A stretch of 64,000 nt of DNA from Triops longicaudatus (GCA_022885665.1 JAGQDJ010000049.1:248502-312501), one strand, 5' to 3'. Counted from the first letter of the stretch, positions 1-11,500 are shown. Notes: generated from the letters alone by a model not told the origin. Made by a program: numbers and translations.

Positions 1-550
1 ATAGCTAGACGAAATGCGAAGTGACAACGTAAGTATGGCCACTACATGAAGGATAATTATGAGCATCGCTACACCATTGACGTAAAAGTAGACAACGATG
101 AGCGAATACTAATAATGATCTATAAAGACAGAGGCCCAGGTTCTGGGGAAGTCCCGCGTTAGTTTACATATGGTCCTCTGAAACTATTTTATTAATCGAT
201 GTATTCTTCGTGGTTTGCCTTCTGTTCGTCGCATTGTGACTAGTTTTGGACTGACTGAACATGGCCGAACTGGTTGAGTGGTGAGAGTTTCCTTCGTGTG
301 GACGCAAAGGTGGGACTTGCGTGGTCTCGTCCTTTTTTCCACATAGTATAATCGTGGGAAAGCAAGAGGTGCTTTAGTAAAGCTCTCAGGTGCATTTCAG
401 AAAGAAAGAGAGAAAACGTGCACATCATCAGTTGGGTCGTCCAATAAGACCGTACACAAAGCTGCCGCCGGTGAGATTTTCACTGTTTTCTAAACCAAGT
501 TCATGCATTAACTTCTTTGGGCCTTATATCTTGTGATAATGTTTCGTAAA

Positions 551-597
551 AATGTCTTCAAGAGTCTACCGTGTTTCGGTAGACTCCTGAAGACATT
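551..597. repeat. Near-perfect 21-bp inverted repeat with 5-nt loop
   Basis: The left arm is 551-571, the loop TGTTT is 572-576 and the right arm is 577-597. Twenty of 21 positions pair, with a single A/C mismatch in the middle of the stem. The stem is short for a conventional animal pri-miRNA. It could be a small hairpin RNA, a palindromic transposon scar or a cruciform site. No transcription signal is visible next to it. Confidence 0.85.
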
Positions 598-1675
598 CGC
601 AAAGCTGTAGAGTTAAAATTGCAAAAATTATCGCACGTACTTTGAAAACTACATAGTAAAATGCATGATTATGCCTTTAACATTTAATAAATAGTCCAAT
701 ATCAACAACTTTGTGAATTTAAAATTGTTTATTTTTTCGCAATGATTTTACCAGTAGAAGATTCATCGATGCCAAAAAATCTGACGGCCTTCAGTTCGCA
801 TGTACGTATAATTAATGGTATTAAGACAGTTGGTAAATTATGTTTTGCCACGAAACCCCCAACAGAGATCAATTTATTATTCTGTGAATGTCTAATCCGC
901 TCACAGATAAATATTTTTGCTATTATTGATTTGTAGTCGAGGAGAAGACTCCTTTTAACACACAAGTTGTGGATGATGTATCAGTTATTTGTAAATCAAG
1001 TTTTCTAACCTTAATTCGTCAGGGAAAGTTTCACAATCATGCGAGATACCAAAATCATACTTGTGCTTCTTGGGATGTGGCTAGCAAAGTTATGAGCGTC
1101 ACCAAACATTTCTGGGCCGCTTGCAACAATTATTTACTATACTTATTACTGCGATATACAATTAATGTTTTAGGCGACGAAACTTCCTTTTATTTTTTTT
1201 TTGTCTTTAATAAAACATTTTTCTTTCCATTTGAGGTTTGAAAAGTTTATTTTTATTTAATGTGTTATTGCTTCTTAAATGTATGGAAACGAATTTTATA
1301 TTTTTATTACATATCATGTTACTTTACAGTAAATTCGTAGTGAAATATTACACAATTATATTGAAGGTACACAGCAACTAGTAGGCTTGACGAACGACGA
1401 GCACCATTTTTGGGGTGTATAGGGTCCAGTGGTTAGGTTACTTTACTGGATTTTACGCGATAAAAATCTCCACCATATACAACTCCAACGAATGTTCATA
1501 AGGTAGTGATGATGTGTTTTATAAACCATTACTCCGATTATGCAAAGTCCGAGGACTGGGTGATAGAAAGGAACGAGCCTAATCAGGAAACTTGGATGAA
1601 TTTGCTAGAATCTTGCTACAAGGAACCTCCCGGGATCCGGAAAAAACTTCTGGTGTACCTACAGTTCGTGCTATC

Positions 1676-1676
<1 letters not shown>

Positions 1677-1706
<30 letters not shown>
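1677..1706. repeat. T30 homopolymer
   Basis: Thirty consecutive T immediately after a protein-like plus-strand reading frame at 1506-1676, which it truncates with a run of Phe codons. Confidence 0.9.
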
Positions 1707-1710
<4 letters not shown>

Positions 1711-1848
1711 AATATGTACATAACTCAAGTTGTTACAAACCGTCCATTATAACCGAAATTTCGCAATGAAAGGGACCGTTACAACAAGACTCTATTTAAG
1801 TAAAACAATTGTTGGACAAAACGACGTATATTGATTTTTAAGAAGCTC

Positions 1849-1854
1849 TTTATT
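1849..1854 (-). terminator. Poly(A) signal of the COMMD6-like gene
   Basis: TTTATT on the plus strand is a canonical AATAAA on the minus strand. It lies 74 nt beyond the TAG stop of the COMMD6-like gene, the expected place for its cleavage signal. Confidence 0.55.
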
Positions 1855-1927
1855 ATTACATGAAAAACAGACGTCTGTAGGATATTTCTTGTTCAAGAAT
1901 GCGCAATAGTGGTATTTGACATTTACA

Positions 1928-2239
1928 CTAGCTAACACTGAGTTGATTGGATGCTTTTTCCAGATCGTGAAGAAGAGCATAAAATTTTGGTACGGTTAAC
2001 TCAACACTGGTCGAATCATTCGTCCCAGTTAGAACCAAACGCACGTAGGTTTCTCCAAGGTTGCGAACCTCATTACTGGAAACAATAACTAAAAAAAAAA
2101 GTGGCACAATAGGATTTAAAATATATTTTGTATTTAAAAGGCATTTTATTATTTTATCATTTAAGTTACCTCCTAAATTCCAGTCGAAATCTGTGAGCTG
2201 TCCTAACTTAACTGTTGAGCTTCCTTCAGAAGGCACCAT
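1928..2239 (-). CDS. COMMD6: COMM domain-containing protein 6-like, two exons
   Basis: This is a short COMM-domain protein of about 76 residues (human COMMD6: 85). COMMD proteins form the Commander complex with CCDC22/CCDC93, working in endosomal recycling, cullin regulation and NF-kB control. The exons are 2239-2170 and 2088-1928, with an 81-bp GT-AG intron. The phase closes only if the acceptor just after the A-run (TTTTTTTTAG, ending at 2089) is used; the later CAG breaks the frame. Visible COMM features are LTDFDWNLG with its conserved Trp, then VSSNEVRNL, a beta-strand YVRLVL, and ELTVPKFYALLHDLEKA near the C-terminus. There is almost no N-terminal extension, which points to COMMD6 rather than the longer paralogues. 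The start is the first ATG of the reading frame; an additional upstream exon is possible. Confidence 0.8.
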   Translation of the reverse strand: MVPSEGSSTVKLGQLTDFDWNLGGNLNDKIIKCLLNTKYILNPIVPLFFLVIVSSNEVRNLGETYVRLVLTGTNDSTSVELTVPKFYALLHDLEKASNQLSVS

Positions 2240-2755
2240 TTTCGATCTGGTTGACTTTGAAATGTAAACTTTGCGATACTCTGTTTACAGCAGGTTGGGT
2301 AAAACAAGATTAGTCTCTGGTGGCGCTAGTGTTGAATTTCCAGAGGGCTACGTCACGCGAATCTAACCTATCAACGTAAGTCTGCGTTGGCGTTGGGTAG
2401 GAAAACATTTGGTAAACAAACTTAAACAATCGTTATATATATTTACTTCTGTTGTAATTATTACTCTAAATTTTACAGGAAAAGCAACAAACGAGCTTGA
2501 AAACTAGGAATTGTGTACAACTTTACGAGTTTGTGAGTTTTTGTGTTCATTTTTTCCTTCACTTGTTGAAGCACATTCTTTAATGTATTTCAGGCGAAAT
2601 TGTTTTTCGCACCCCATTCTTTCTGGTTTAGTGTTAAGCAACTGCCACTTGATTGTAGTGAAAGACTGCAGTGTGAAAATTGTACAGATTTGAATAAATT
2701 ATTTATATTTCTCTGGCTATATTTTCCACGCACTAACAAAATTTCCAACAGCGAA
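2240..2755. other. Intergenic, probable COMMD6 promoter region
   Basis: No exon is recognised. The segment lies upstream of the minus-strand COMMD6-like gene, so its promoter should be here. It contains the motif TGGTGGCGCTAGTG near 2320, resembling a CTCF-type core. The plus-strand ORFs at 2511-2791 have no recognisable similarity. Confidence 0.4.
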
Positions 2756-3919
2756 AATTTGCGATATTTTAGATCACTCGCTAGAAGCTAGGTATACCGT
2801 TCAAATGCAAGCTTTGGGTCACATCCTTGCTGCCATTCTGTACGTCGTCGATTTATCTGATCAGTATGGCCACAGACTCGAAGAACAGATTCAACCTTTC
2901 GAAAGCATCAGCACTTTTTTGCCAACGAAGTAAATTCACATTTTATATTTTATTTTTTACAATGTATGCATTAATTATACTCTTCCCTTAGCCGGTGCTC
3001 GTCGTTTTCAACAAAATCGATGTTGTCAGAGTTAAAGCATTAAGCACAGAAAACCAAGAGCTTAAGCTTTTGAAAAAAGATGACATCTCCACAGTCCAAA
3101 TGTCAACCATTACAGAAGAAGGTGTAGTGGAAGTGAAGACCGAAGTAAATAATTGTAGTATTCCAAATTCTCGCAATTCGTCAATGCATTATTTTATTTA
3201 GACATGCGAACGCTTGTTGTTCTCGCTGTATTGATGTTAAAATGTGCAGCAAGAAAGTGGAAGGTGTTCTTAACAGTTCTACGATGCTGGGCGAAGGAAG
3301 ATGGAAAACGTTGCTCGCCCCGACCTTTATTTCGGAAGCTGTTTTCCAGAAGAAAGCAGCTGAAGCTGAGAAACGAAGAACAATAGGAAGACGGAACAAG
3401 AAATTGAATTGGAATAAAGTGACGCAGGCACGTGGCTAGGATTTTGGTTTGGGTGCGTGGGTGGGGGGAGTTTCGGGGGTTTTTCAACATGCAATTTTTT
3501 TAGACACTACGGTTTTGCCTATGTTCCCCATTATAAAATCAAAATTTCGGGGAGGGGGGTGCTAACCCTCTAACCCCCCTGGCTACGGGCCTGGGGTGAC
3601 GACTACATCGTGGATTATAAGAAGGTTTACGACGTTTAAGCACGTTTGAATGAGGTGTTACTGCTCATCACTTGTTACTGTACGTACCAGAGTGGTTTGA
3701 AAGACACCGAAGTAATTACTGATATAATGAATGATGTATTTGTTCTAAGTATGATTTCTTTTCTTAGATGAAAAAGAAGATTAAAGTGATTGGACGCAAG
3801 GCCCAAGTAAAGATGACCCACATAGGTAAGACAGGTGCAGCCGACAGGCACATTTAAGTTAAACTTTCCAAGCACGTGTTCTCCGGCAAACGCGACATTG
3901 GCAAGACCGGCAGACGTTA
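2755..3919 (+). pseudogene. Decayed copy of NOG1/GTPBP4 nucleolar GTPase
   Basis: NOG1 is an Obg-family GTPase needed for 60S ribosomal subunit maturation in the nucleolus. This copy keeps recognisable blocks in family order. They are the G3-proximal part DILDHSLEARYTVQMQAL and DLSDQYGHRLEEQ (about 2772-2930); the G4 part VVFNKIDVV and STITEEGVVEVKTE (2995-3147); a middle block with KKVEGVLN (about 3180-3420); GDDYIVDYKKVYDV followed by TAA (3595-3640); and a C-terminal block with GKTGAADRHI, an in-frame TAA, then HVFSGKRDIGKTGRR and a final TAA (about 3769-3919). The N-terminal half, the P-loop and the acidic region are missing. Frame changes, stops and a 171-bp inserted element break it. 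Intron remnants (about 2931-2991 and after 3147) indicate a gene-duplication relic, not a reverse-transcribed copy. Confidence 0.8.
3425..3595. mobile_element. 171-bp MITE inserted in the NOG1 relic
   Basis: The element starts CAGGCACGTGGCTAGG and ends with CCTGGCTACGGGCCTG. The ends are imperfect inverted repeats, 13 of 16 positions matching. GTGACG occurs on both sides (3419-3424 and 3596-3601), a likely target-site duplication. Removing the insert joins the relic reading ...EIELE to GDDYIVDYKK, as in NOG1, so the insertion point is independently supported. The interior has short G- and C-runs and no ORF. A diverged second copy in the opposite orientation lies at about 34959-35112. Confidence 0.75.
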
Positions 3920-4165
3920 ATAAACGAATTTAATACGAATATTTTGCGGCCGAATGCTGAAATTTGCCTGTTTATACCATTGTGGAACCTTTGCGATTGA
4001 CCCGTTCGATTTGATATATGAGTCGTTCCTCGTGGACTTGAAATAAAGTACCATTTGAGGCTTGAGGCCTCCATCATTCGATCTAGAAATATAGAAGGTG
4101 GAATACAAGTTTAATTGTTCTCGGAAGTTATTTTTTACTTTTCCTTTGTAGTGAAATTCTGACAT

Positions 4166-4880
4166 TTATTATTAATAAAGATAATTGTCTGATCAAACCG
4201 CTTCGCCATCATGTAGTCTTATAATAAACTGATATCCTAATCGACGCTGAAAATTGGGGAATTAGGAGTCTTCAGCTGCACAACTTCATCGCGACGGCCA
4301 GTCTATTCAACTCGCGAAGTGTGTAAACGAAGTGTGTAAAGTCCGTAATACAAATTTTTGCAGTTGAAAACTTGGCGGCAAATACCTTTCAGTAACTTAA
4401 TCTGCTAAATTAAGGAGTTTCGTATACGAGAAGCCTTAACAGTTACGTCCAATGCCACGTTAAGCGAGGATCTTCTATTTAACTGATTAGTCTGGAAAAT
4501 GCTAATTAAAGTGTGCAAAATGTTCCCATTGATGAGAGCTTTCAGAATCCGTAAAAATTATTGCCCTAGCTCTTCAAATAAGGGAGAAAAATGAGCTTGA
4601 ATACGTAATTAGGCCCTGAGGGCGTCTCAGGAGTCAGAAAATCTGAAATCCCATAAGGAATAACATGGGAAAAAGTGCGATACACGATGCTGTTCGCACT
4701 TTTTGGTTCTGGTTCACCCTTTCCTATCCCATTTTGCTTTTCAGCGATGCTTCTTAGCGCCTGAACTACCCTGTCGTACTCCTATCACACTCCCTGTGGT
4801 ACCTGGTTCCCTCCAATATCATTGGAACACACCAAGCACTCATAGGAAACAGCACAAGGGGCGAGATAGGATTTTTTTGT
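4166..4880. other. Intergenic, possible SINE body at its upper end
   Basis: I see no gene. If the tRNA-like head at 4893-4975 is a SINE promoter, its body would extend leftward on the minus strand, perhaps to about 4615. There the sequence is less AT-rich than its surroundings. I cannot place the tail. Confidence 0.4.
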
Positions 4881-4892
4881 AAGGAAAAACTG

Positions 4893-4975
4893 AACAGTCA
4901 GTGACTGGACTCGAACCTGCAACCTCACAATCTCCAGGCGAAGCCTTAGACCGCTCGGCCAACTTAGCTTTCACA
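4893..4975 (-). mobile_element. tRNA-derived head of a probable SINE (pol III boxes A and B)
   Basis: On the minus strand an A box TTGGCCGAGCGGTCTAAGGC (4962-4943) is followed 25 nt later by a B box GGTTCGAGTCC (4917-4907). The spacing suits a tRNA with a short variable arm. The D-arm resembles tRNA-Leu/Ser. The T stem has one mismatch and one wobble, the acceptor stem is only partly paired and no clean anticodon stem forms, so this is not a working tRNA. Such heads are typical of tRNA-derived SINEs or tRNA pseudogenes. Confidence 0.65.
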
Positions 4976-5350
4976 ACTTGTGTCTAGTAGTAATAATCAA
5001 CCTTGGCTGGATTTTCGACAAGTTACTTCTACTAGCATCAAGTTCATGCCACTATTCACGTACAAAACGTGGCGCAAATCATGAGTGTAAACCATGTATG
5101 GTAAAATTACGGTGTTTAGTTTCAGGCACTATGATGTGTTTATAATAATAGAAAATGCCATTAAATAACACAGTGACTTCAGAACAGAACCGTTGAGTAA
5201 AGCAAATTAGGGAGAAAAAAATAAGAAGCAACAAAGGTAACATTGGTTTCCACCGGTCCTTAAGAAAGTTGAAGCAGCATCACTGGTCACAGCTGGGTTT
5301 TATTTTGGACAAGCTTCAATTACAAGGCAAAAAACACTGCGAGCCATTCA

Positions 5351-5356
5351 TTTATT
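5351..5356 (-). terminator. Candidate poly(A) signal of CSN1
   Basis: AATAAA on the minus strand lies about 190 nt past the CSN1 stop codon. A second TTTATT occurs further on near 5298, so the true cleavage site is uncertain. Confidence 0.4.
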
Positions 5357-5543
5357 GAACCCTTTCAGAAAATTTTCGCTTTTAGCCACTCATAACAAAC
5401 TTCCCTTTTCTTGATCGCAACACAGCCCACTCCTCGAAGTTAAGCCCTTGCACTCCATACATGAGACAAAAGAAGTTAAAGTTCTAACGCAATCGTGCAG
5501 TAGCCTGTAGAATTAGTGCTACAGCTTGTCGCAGACAGGAGAT

Positions 5544-8234
5544 TTAATTTCTAGGCGATGCTGAGCTGGAAGAATTCCCCATAGAAACTTCGCCTGACTG
5601 GCCGCTGCTACTTTCTCGTGGAGCACTCTGTGAGCAAACAAAGTTCTTTAACTGAGAAAGGGACGTAACCATTATGAAATAACATACATAATAAATCTAT
5701 TAAATTTATAATTAAATATCCATTGACGCGGACACTAAAAAATAGAGGCAATAAGCTGTACAAAGATCATGAATTAGTTAAATCATGCGATCACAAATGT
5801 AAATTAACTGTAGAACTTTCAAATTCTTACTTTCACATGAATATGATTTCTAAGAACAGCGGCTCGCAAAAGTAGCATTCGCATCCTTCGTTGAAAGTCC
5901 TGACCGGTACTAATAGATTTCTGAAACGTGGTGCTTCTTGCATCAGCCGCCTTGGCATATATTATCTACAAGACAAAAAAAAAATATAAGGTTGCTTTCA
6001 TAAATACCGGTTTTCCTTATGAAACAAGAGTTTTACTTTGTTATGCGAATCAATTCGCGCTTGGATTTGGCCGTCCAAAATTAACTGCATCAATTCATCT
6101 TCCAAACCCGACAAGGAAGTATTAAAGGCGCTTGCCATCCGCCTCATATCAGCAGACATATAAGGACTGTGTAAAAAGTTGTTCAGTAATAAAGAAAAAA
6201 GTTGAGAAAGCCGAACTGATTGATACATAAGAAAAAAAAAAAGAAAATAGGAAAATGGTACATGGATAAATTACCTAAAATATTGGATAAGGGCTCGATT
6301 GCGGATTTGCGTATATAAGGTAGCAACATGTGGCGCCAGATACATATCCAACAACAGATTATCCTAAAAACACTTCTTTTCGTAACTTTTTCTTTCTCTT
6401 CTATGTGAGTAAATACTGAACACACCTTCATTTCGTTTAACATCTTTAGACAAGACGCATATTTGGATTCGTAAAATTTGAAAATGATGTCTCGTAGCTG
6501 AGGCTCCAATTCGAGAAAGAGTTTAAAGGATGAGGAAGCCATGACATGCTTCTGGAGCTCTTGGCGATCGAACGAGGCCAGGGCACATAAGCCGCCATAG
6601 ATGGCGACATTGGAAGGTGACAAAAGTTCCGTGGGGCTCTCGACATGATCGACATGAGCTTGGAGCAAATGCCGCGCTGCAGACTTGTACTTGCGGCTGC
6701 ACAATTCAGCCAACCCTGCGGCTACTCGAAGCTGGCTCAAAACAGGTGGCGAAGAACTTTCTCTGGTCGCACCTTCTTTTGTTGTAGGGGTCTAATTTAT
6801 AACAAATGATAAAGCGAAAAATGCTTAAAACATACACGAGTCTTAAGAATTAACCATGAAATTTACATCCCAATCTATGAATACACTGAAAATATATTTA
6901 CAACAAACAAGAAGAGGAATAACAGTAAAAAAAAAATAGGTTTTAGAAATCAAAATGAATGAAAATGCTACTATTAATTCACGACAAACGACAATACAAA
7001 ATAACAAGTGACAGTGCAAACTGAGATTTCCTTACCTCTTGGATGTCCGGGGTAGATTCGGCCTTGTTCACGTAACTAAGGACGTGCGACCAATGCTCCA
7101 AGTACACACTAACCTTGATCACATTGAGGCACATATTAACAACGTGTTTGCCAGACGTACAGTAATCCCGGGCTCTGGAATAGCACTTCAAGGCATTGGA
7201 TAGATCCCCACAATCGAGGTAATGATCGCCCAAATCGTCGTGACCCCGACGAATGGATTCTTTAATAGAATTCGATTTATAGTTCTTCAAGTCCGTGTCC
7301 AACTTTTCCAACTGCAAACACAGAAAAGGTTATCGTTTTTCTTCTCCTTTCCTGTTCTTTTACTGTTACCTTCAAGGCTGCCTTTTTGGTTTTGACATCA
7401 GCCCAAACATTATCAAACATAGGAAGCTCTTGAGGCTGAGGTTGACCCGATGCTACTAGACTAAAAGCATTCGAAACATTTAAGAACTATCCAAAGTATA
7501 ATAGGAAAAATACCTATTCACTGCTTCCTGCAACTTTCTAAAAAGCTGTTGGTATAAGCCCACGTTATGAGTGTTTTGTACAGCAGAGATGGCCATTCTC
7601 AAAGCTTCTATTCTGAGTGACGGACAATGATCGGCGACATACAACAATCGGTAAAGTTTGGCAAGCCCATTGTAACTATTGGCATAAGCTTCCAAATCCT
7701 AGGAAAAGTAAAAGAATTATTTAAAATAAAGAACATAATCATACGCTAATGAGTACATGGCTAGATAACATGTAAGATAAATAGTAAAAGAAAGGTACTG
7801 ACGTAAGTCTTGATTAACAGAATAGTTAAATAATTTTTGTAAAAACGAATTCGTTATACATATACTTTTCAATATATTCTTGTACATTTCTTTCTTATAC
7901 ATCTTATTTTTTTATATATATTTTATATCTTTGTCAATGTCTTCTAACTGTAAATGCTCTTATTTCTGAAGTTACCAAGGTTGGATTGTCGACTACATAA
8001 GGTTCACCCTCAGCATTCTCATTTTCTTCGGCGGGAGCGTCAACCTGCATAGGCTCCACAGCATTCTAGGATACGCAACAAACATAAAAATGAGTGATTC
8101 AGATAAAACCAGAAACCACCTACATGTTGTACGATCTTTGGGGTTCATAACAGAACGAAGTCTCAAGTAGCTACCAACTTTGGAGGATTCAGTTTATTTA
8201 CTCTTACCTGGTGATTTGCGTGTGCTGCGAACAT
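5544..8234 (-). CDS. CSN1: COP9 signalosome complex subunit 1, ten exons, complete
   Basis: CSN1 (GPS1) is a scaffold subunit of the COP9 signalosome, which removes NEDD8 from cullin-RING ubiquitin ligases. The exons are 8234-8208, 8065-7976, 7698-7514, 7460-7370, 7311-7036, 6791-6426, 6363-6275, 6166-6037, 5965-5831 and 5627-5544. All junctions are GT-AG and in phase. The sum is 1473 nt, giving 490 residues against 491 in human. Landmarks are VEPMQVD near the N-terminus, ADHCPSLRIEALRMAI, the near-invariant GDHYLDCGDLSNALKCYSRA in the helical-repeat region, LLSPSNVAIYGGLCALASFD, the PCI domain (about residues 270-430) with KLFLELEPQLRDIIFKFYES, and a Ser-rich tail SAPRESSSGQ ending in TAA. 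The start ATG sits in a 9-codon first exon. Introns are as short as 53 bp. CSN1 lies 630 bp downstream of the exchanger on the same strand; no coupling is evident. Confidence 0.95.
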
Positions 8235-8867
8235 TTATAACCACTATTCTATTAAGCGTAAGAGATCAAGCAGTTTAGAATGCTTGAAAGAGTCCAAAAC
8301 GAGAGGCAAATCACCTTTGCAGAGCACCAACAAAACCCTACGAAAGGAATCTATGTCAAATTTGACATTAATAAAATGCTCATTCGCTATTGCCAATTGT
8401 TTTTACTTCAACATTTATTACTGTCAAGCATCTGCAACTAAATCAATGTTGAGGAACTGTTAACTACGAAGAAACACGCGACAAAAACACCGACACAAAT
8501 ATTTCCAACGTTGACGCTTTAAGGAATCGCTTTGTGTAATATCGGGGAAGATTCGATATCAATTCGATACATTTTCACAAGCGGTTTATTTGAAATGCAA
8601 CACGTTGTAAAATCCACATTGACGTTTATTCCATTTCTTGTTTCTCAGGTAGTACATATTAGATCTGGCAATGCAATACAGGTAATATAAGAGAACTAAT
8701 TATTAATTTATACTTGAATTCATCTACAAGTTGCACTGAATAAGATTATTACTGTCAACACGGGAAAGATAGTAACGAAAAATTTTGAAAGGCCAGCATT
8801 TAATATTTAGTTATTTCGAGAAGTTAACAGAGGCAGTACTTTGAGGAGATCAGAATTTCATTTCCGT
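8235..8867. other. Intergenic between CSN1 and the exchanger
   Basis: This stretch holds the CSN1 promoter side and the 3' UTR of the exchanger. Minus-strand AATAAA-type signals (TTTATT on plus) occur near 8585 and 8624 and could end the exchanger transcript. No further exon is seen. Confidence 0.45.
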
Positions 8868-11500
8868 TTAGAAAGACGAAATATGTCCATATGACTGTAG
8901 AGAAGAGACTATTATGTAGAGCATCCATAAACCGATCAAGAAAACGGCAGAAGCATAGCGGGGTACGGTCGGTCCTCCCAATTCTGCTTTCCCGAAGAAA
9001 CTGAGGTTCCGGCGTGCCAATAACAAAGCCACGGCTAGCAAGGCAGCAATGGAGTAAATCATCACACTAAATGCCAAGGAACCTGCTTTAACCAAAAACT
9101 TGTTCCCCTGTAACAAAGATGAAGGTTAAAAAGCGCAGTAAACATAAGAAAATTTTTCGCGTGATTTACTCTGTATGAATGGTAAGCAGCAGCAATTAAC
9201 CAAGGTAGGCCAAGCCCGAGGAAGACATTGACTGAATTACTGCCTGTCACATTGCCAATCGCATTATCTGCATATTTTTCTTGAGCGGCTGCCACTTTCG
9301 ACGCGAATAAGTCCGGCAAAGAAGTTCCCATGGCAACGAACGTAATTGCTGCACACAGTCAGGATACGGCAACTCAAAACGGTTGCCAAATTTGAGATTT
9401 GAATTTGCATTTTTATACCTGTTACGGCATCTTGCAAACCGACTAAACAGCCAAAAATTCCTGCCAAGTCTCCCACGATTGCAGTTAAGAATCCAATTAC
9501 CCCAAGTGAAGTGAAAAAGCAAAGCCAGCCGCCCAATAAACCAGCCGGAGGCACGAGCGAAAAAAGAATCTGTGAAATAATCCACGTTGTTCGGATATTA
9601 TTTTCATTTTTTTAATGGGTGCCGACGCTGTGAATGAGAAAAACTTATTAATTTTAACTGGACGCTTTTTATTTAAAAGACTTTAAACTCCGTGGAATGG
9701 ATTTTATTTTAAAAATTGACAAAATGCGAACAATATCCACTCAATTTCGACAATCAACCAAGCCGTTTAAAAAAAATCTTTACGATGACATGCTTTCAAG
9801 TATGTCATCGTAAGTTTTATCTCTTTGACAAGGCCATACCCATGGTGGAGAGAGAGCGGGTCAACTCCCCCAATTTTTATTTCGTAATGCGGAAGAGAGG
9901 AAAAACTTCATATGTCCAAAAGAATTGCATACGAAAATCCTCCCCAGAAATCTCGAAAGTCCTCTCCAAACTAAAAATTCTGGGCATGGCCCTTCTCACT
10001 ATTATCCCGTTATTTATGGAAACATCTTATGCAAAGATTGCGCAAAACTTAGACGAGTAATGCAAGTCAAAGGACGTATAAAAGAGGTTTAACAACGCAG
10101 TTAGACTAAGATTTCGTGAACAGATGACTGAAAACGTAAATGGCGTGACTGTCTCTAGCAACCCAATGAAAACGTTTCGCAAAGAAATCTGACCAGCACG
10201 TTGAACGAAAAAAGCATCATGTAGCCTTTGTTTTATTACTTACGGCGTATATAAAGAAGACAATATTGTCTACACAGGAGCCAGGCATGTTGGCTTTTGT
10301 ATTCTTTTCCTGTGGATGCTTTCTTGTAGTACCATTTCTGGGAAGATGGTGCCGACTTTGGCACAACTTGGAGAGCCTAGTTGTACCAAAGCTAACATGA
10401 TCACGAAATGGCGTCATAAAGTATTCAAAAAGTACTCCAAAAGATTGAGACATGATAACGGACAAGCCTTAAAGAATCATCGAGACAATGTCGCTCGATT
10501 AACTGAATATAGCAAGCGAAGTATAAATTACTTCGTGGTACCTCGAGTTTTCACTTTACATTAACTGGCCTTTTCTATGTCAACAATCTGACACGGAACT
10601 GAGGCTTTTATTATAACCATATTCAATAAAAATCTCTGGGTAGTAAAATTTGAAGTTCGCGAGGTGTGGGTATGGACTGTCGAACTTAATCACTATTTGT
10701 ATATTCGGTATTGTAAAGGAATTGTTGTTGATACCTGAATGACTCCTTGAAGTCAACCAACGAATGACATTAGAGAAAGGTTTAGCTGAAATTTACCTTC
10801 CAGCCAAAAGTAAAGAAATGCATAACGTAATCCATTCCTGAAGCGTTTTCCACATCTCCGCCATTCACGTTCATCGCATCTTTGATTTGAGAGATCCACG
10901 TGTCATGGTGCACTTGCAAAGAATCCACGTTTGCACTTGTCAGTTGCGCTAGTCGTCCCAACACAGAGTTAAATTCTGTAACGCAAGGCCAAATTCAAAT
11001 GTAAGGATTATAACGGAATGAACGATGCGAATAAAACCCGTACTACAGGGATAACTGAAAAAAAATACACTACTAGCCAAAGGTGATCTAGAAAATGTTC
11101 TTCATAAGAAAGTTTCCATAGTTGTAGACGTATACGTATTTCTAGTAAATTCCCAGGAAATTTTTTCCCAATCAATTTCTTCACAACATGCTAATGTTAA
11201 AAGGGGACTTCACTTTTTATAAAAATAAGATCTTTTTAATTAATTAAACAAATCAGTTTTGCACGACACCAACATGAATAATAAAACTACGTCCATAAAA
11301 AAAAGAAAAGTGGGAAAAGTTGCGACTATCGATCGATCCGACGCTTCACAGAACAAGCGGAGGCGGTACGCTAATTCGTTATCAGGAGAAACATTCATCG
11401 TCTGAGACTTTCGATGTCGAAAATCTAGAAGTGTCAAACTTTCACTTTTTTACTCGAACGCCATCAAGTTAGACAATAGTCTTGACAGGAAACGACACAG

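Larger units (their letters stand above)
1..1848. other. No recognised gene; hairpin, unplaced ORF and T30 run
   Basis: I recognise no gene here. The stretch holds a 21-bp-stem hairpin at 551-597 and a plus-strand ORF at 1506-1769. That ORF reads protein-like for about 50 codons and then runs into a T30 tract at 1677-1706. The rest is AT-rich sequence without a convincing exon. Confidence 0.6.

Noticed and set aside
4893..4975. Functional tRNA gene
   Set aside because: No proper anticodon stem, a mismatched T stem and poor acceptor pairing; it is treated as a SINE head or tRNA pseudogene.
9716..10060. 114-codon plus-strand ORF inside an exchanger intron
   Set aside because: The track start is a non-ATG codon, it contains the palindrome at 9780-9813, and no similarity or splice context supports it.
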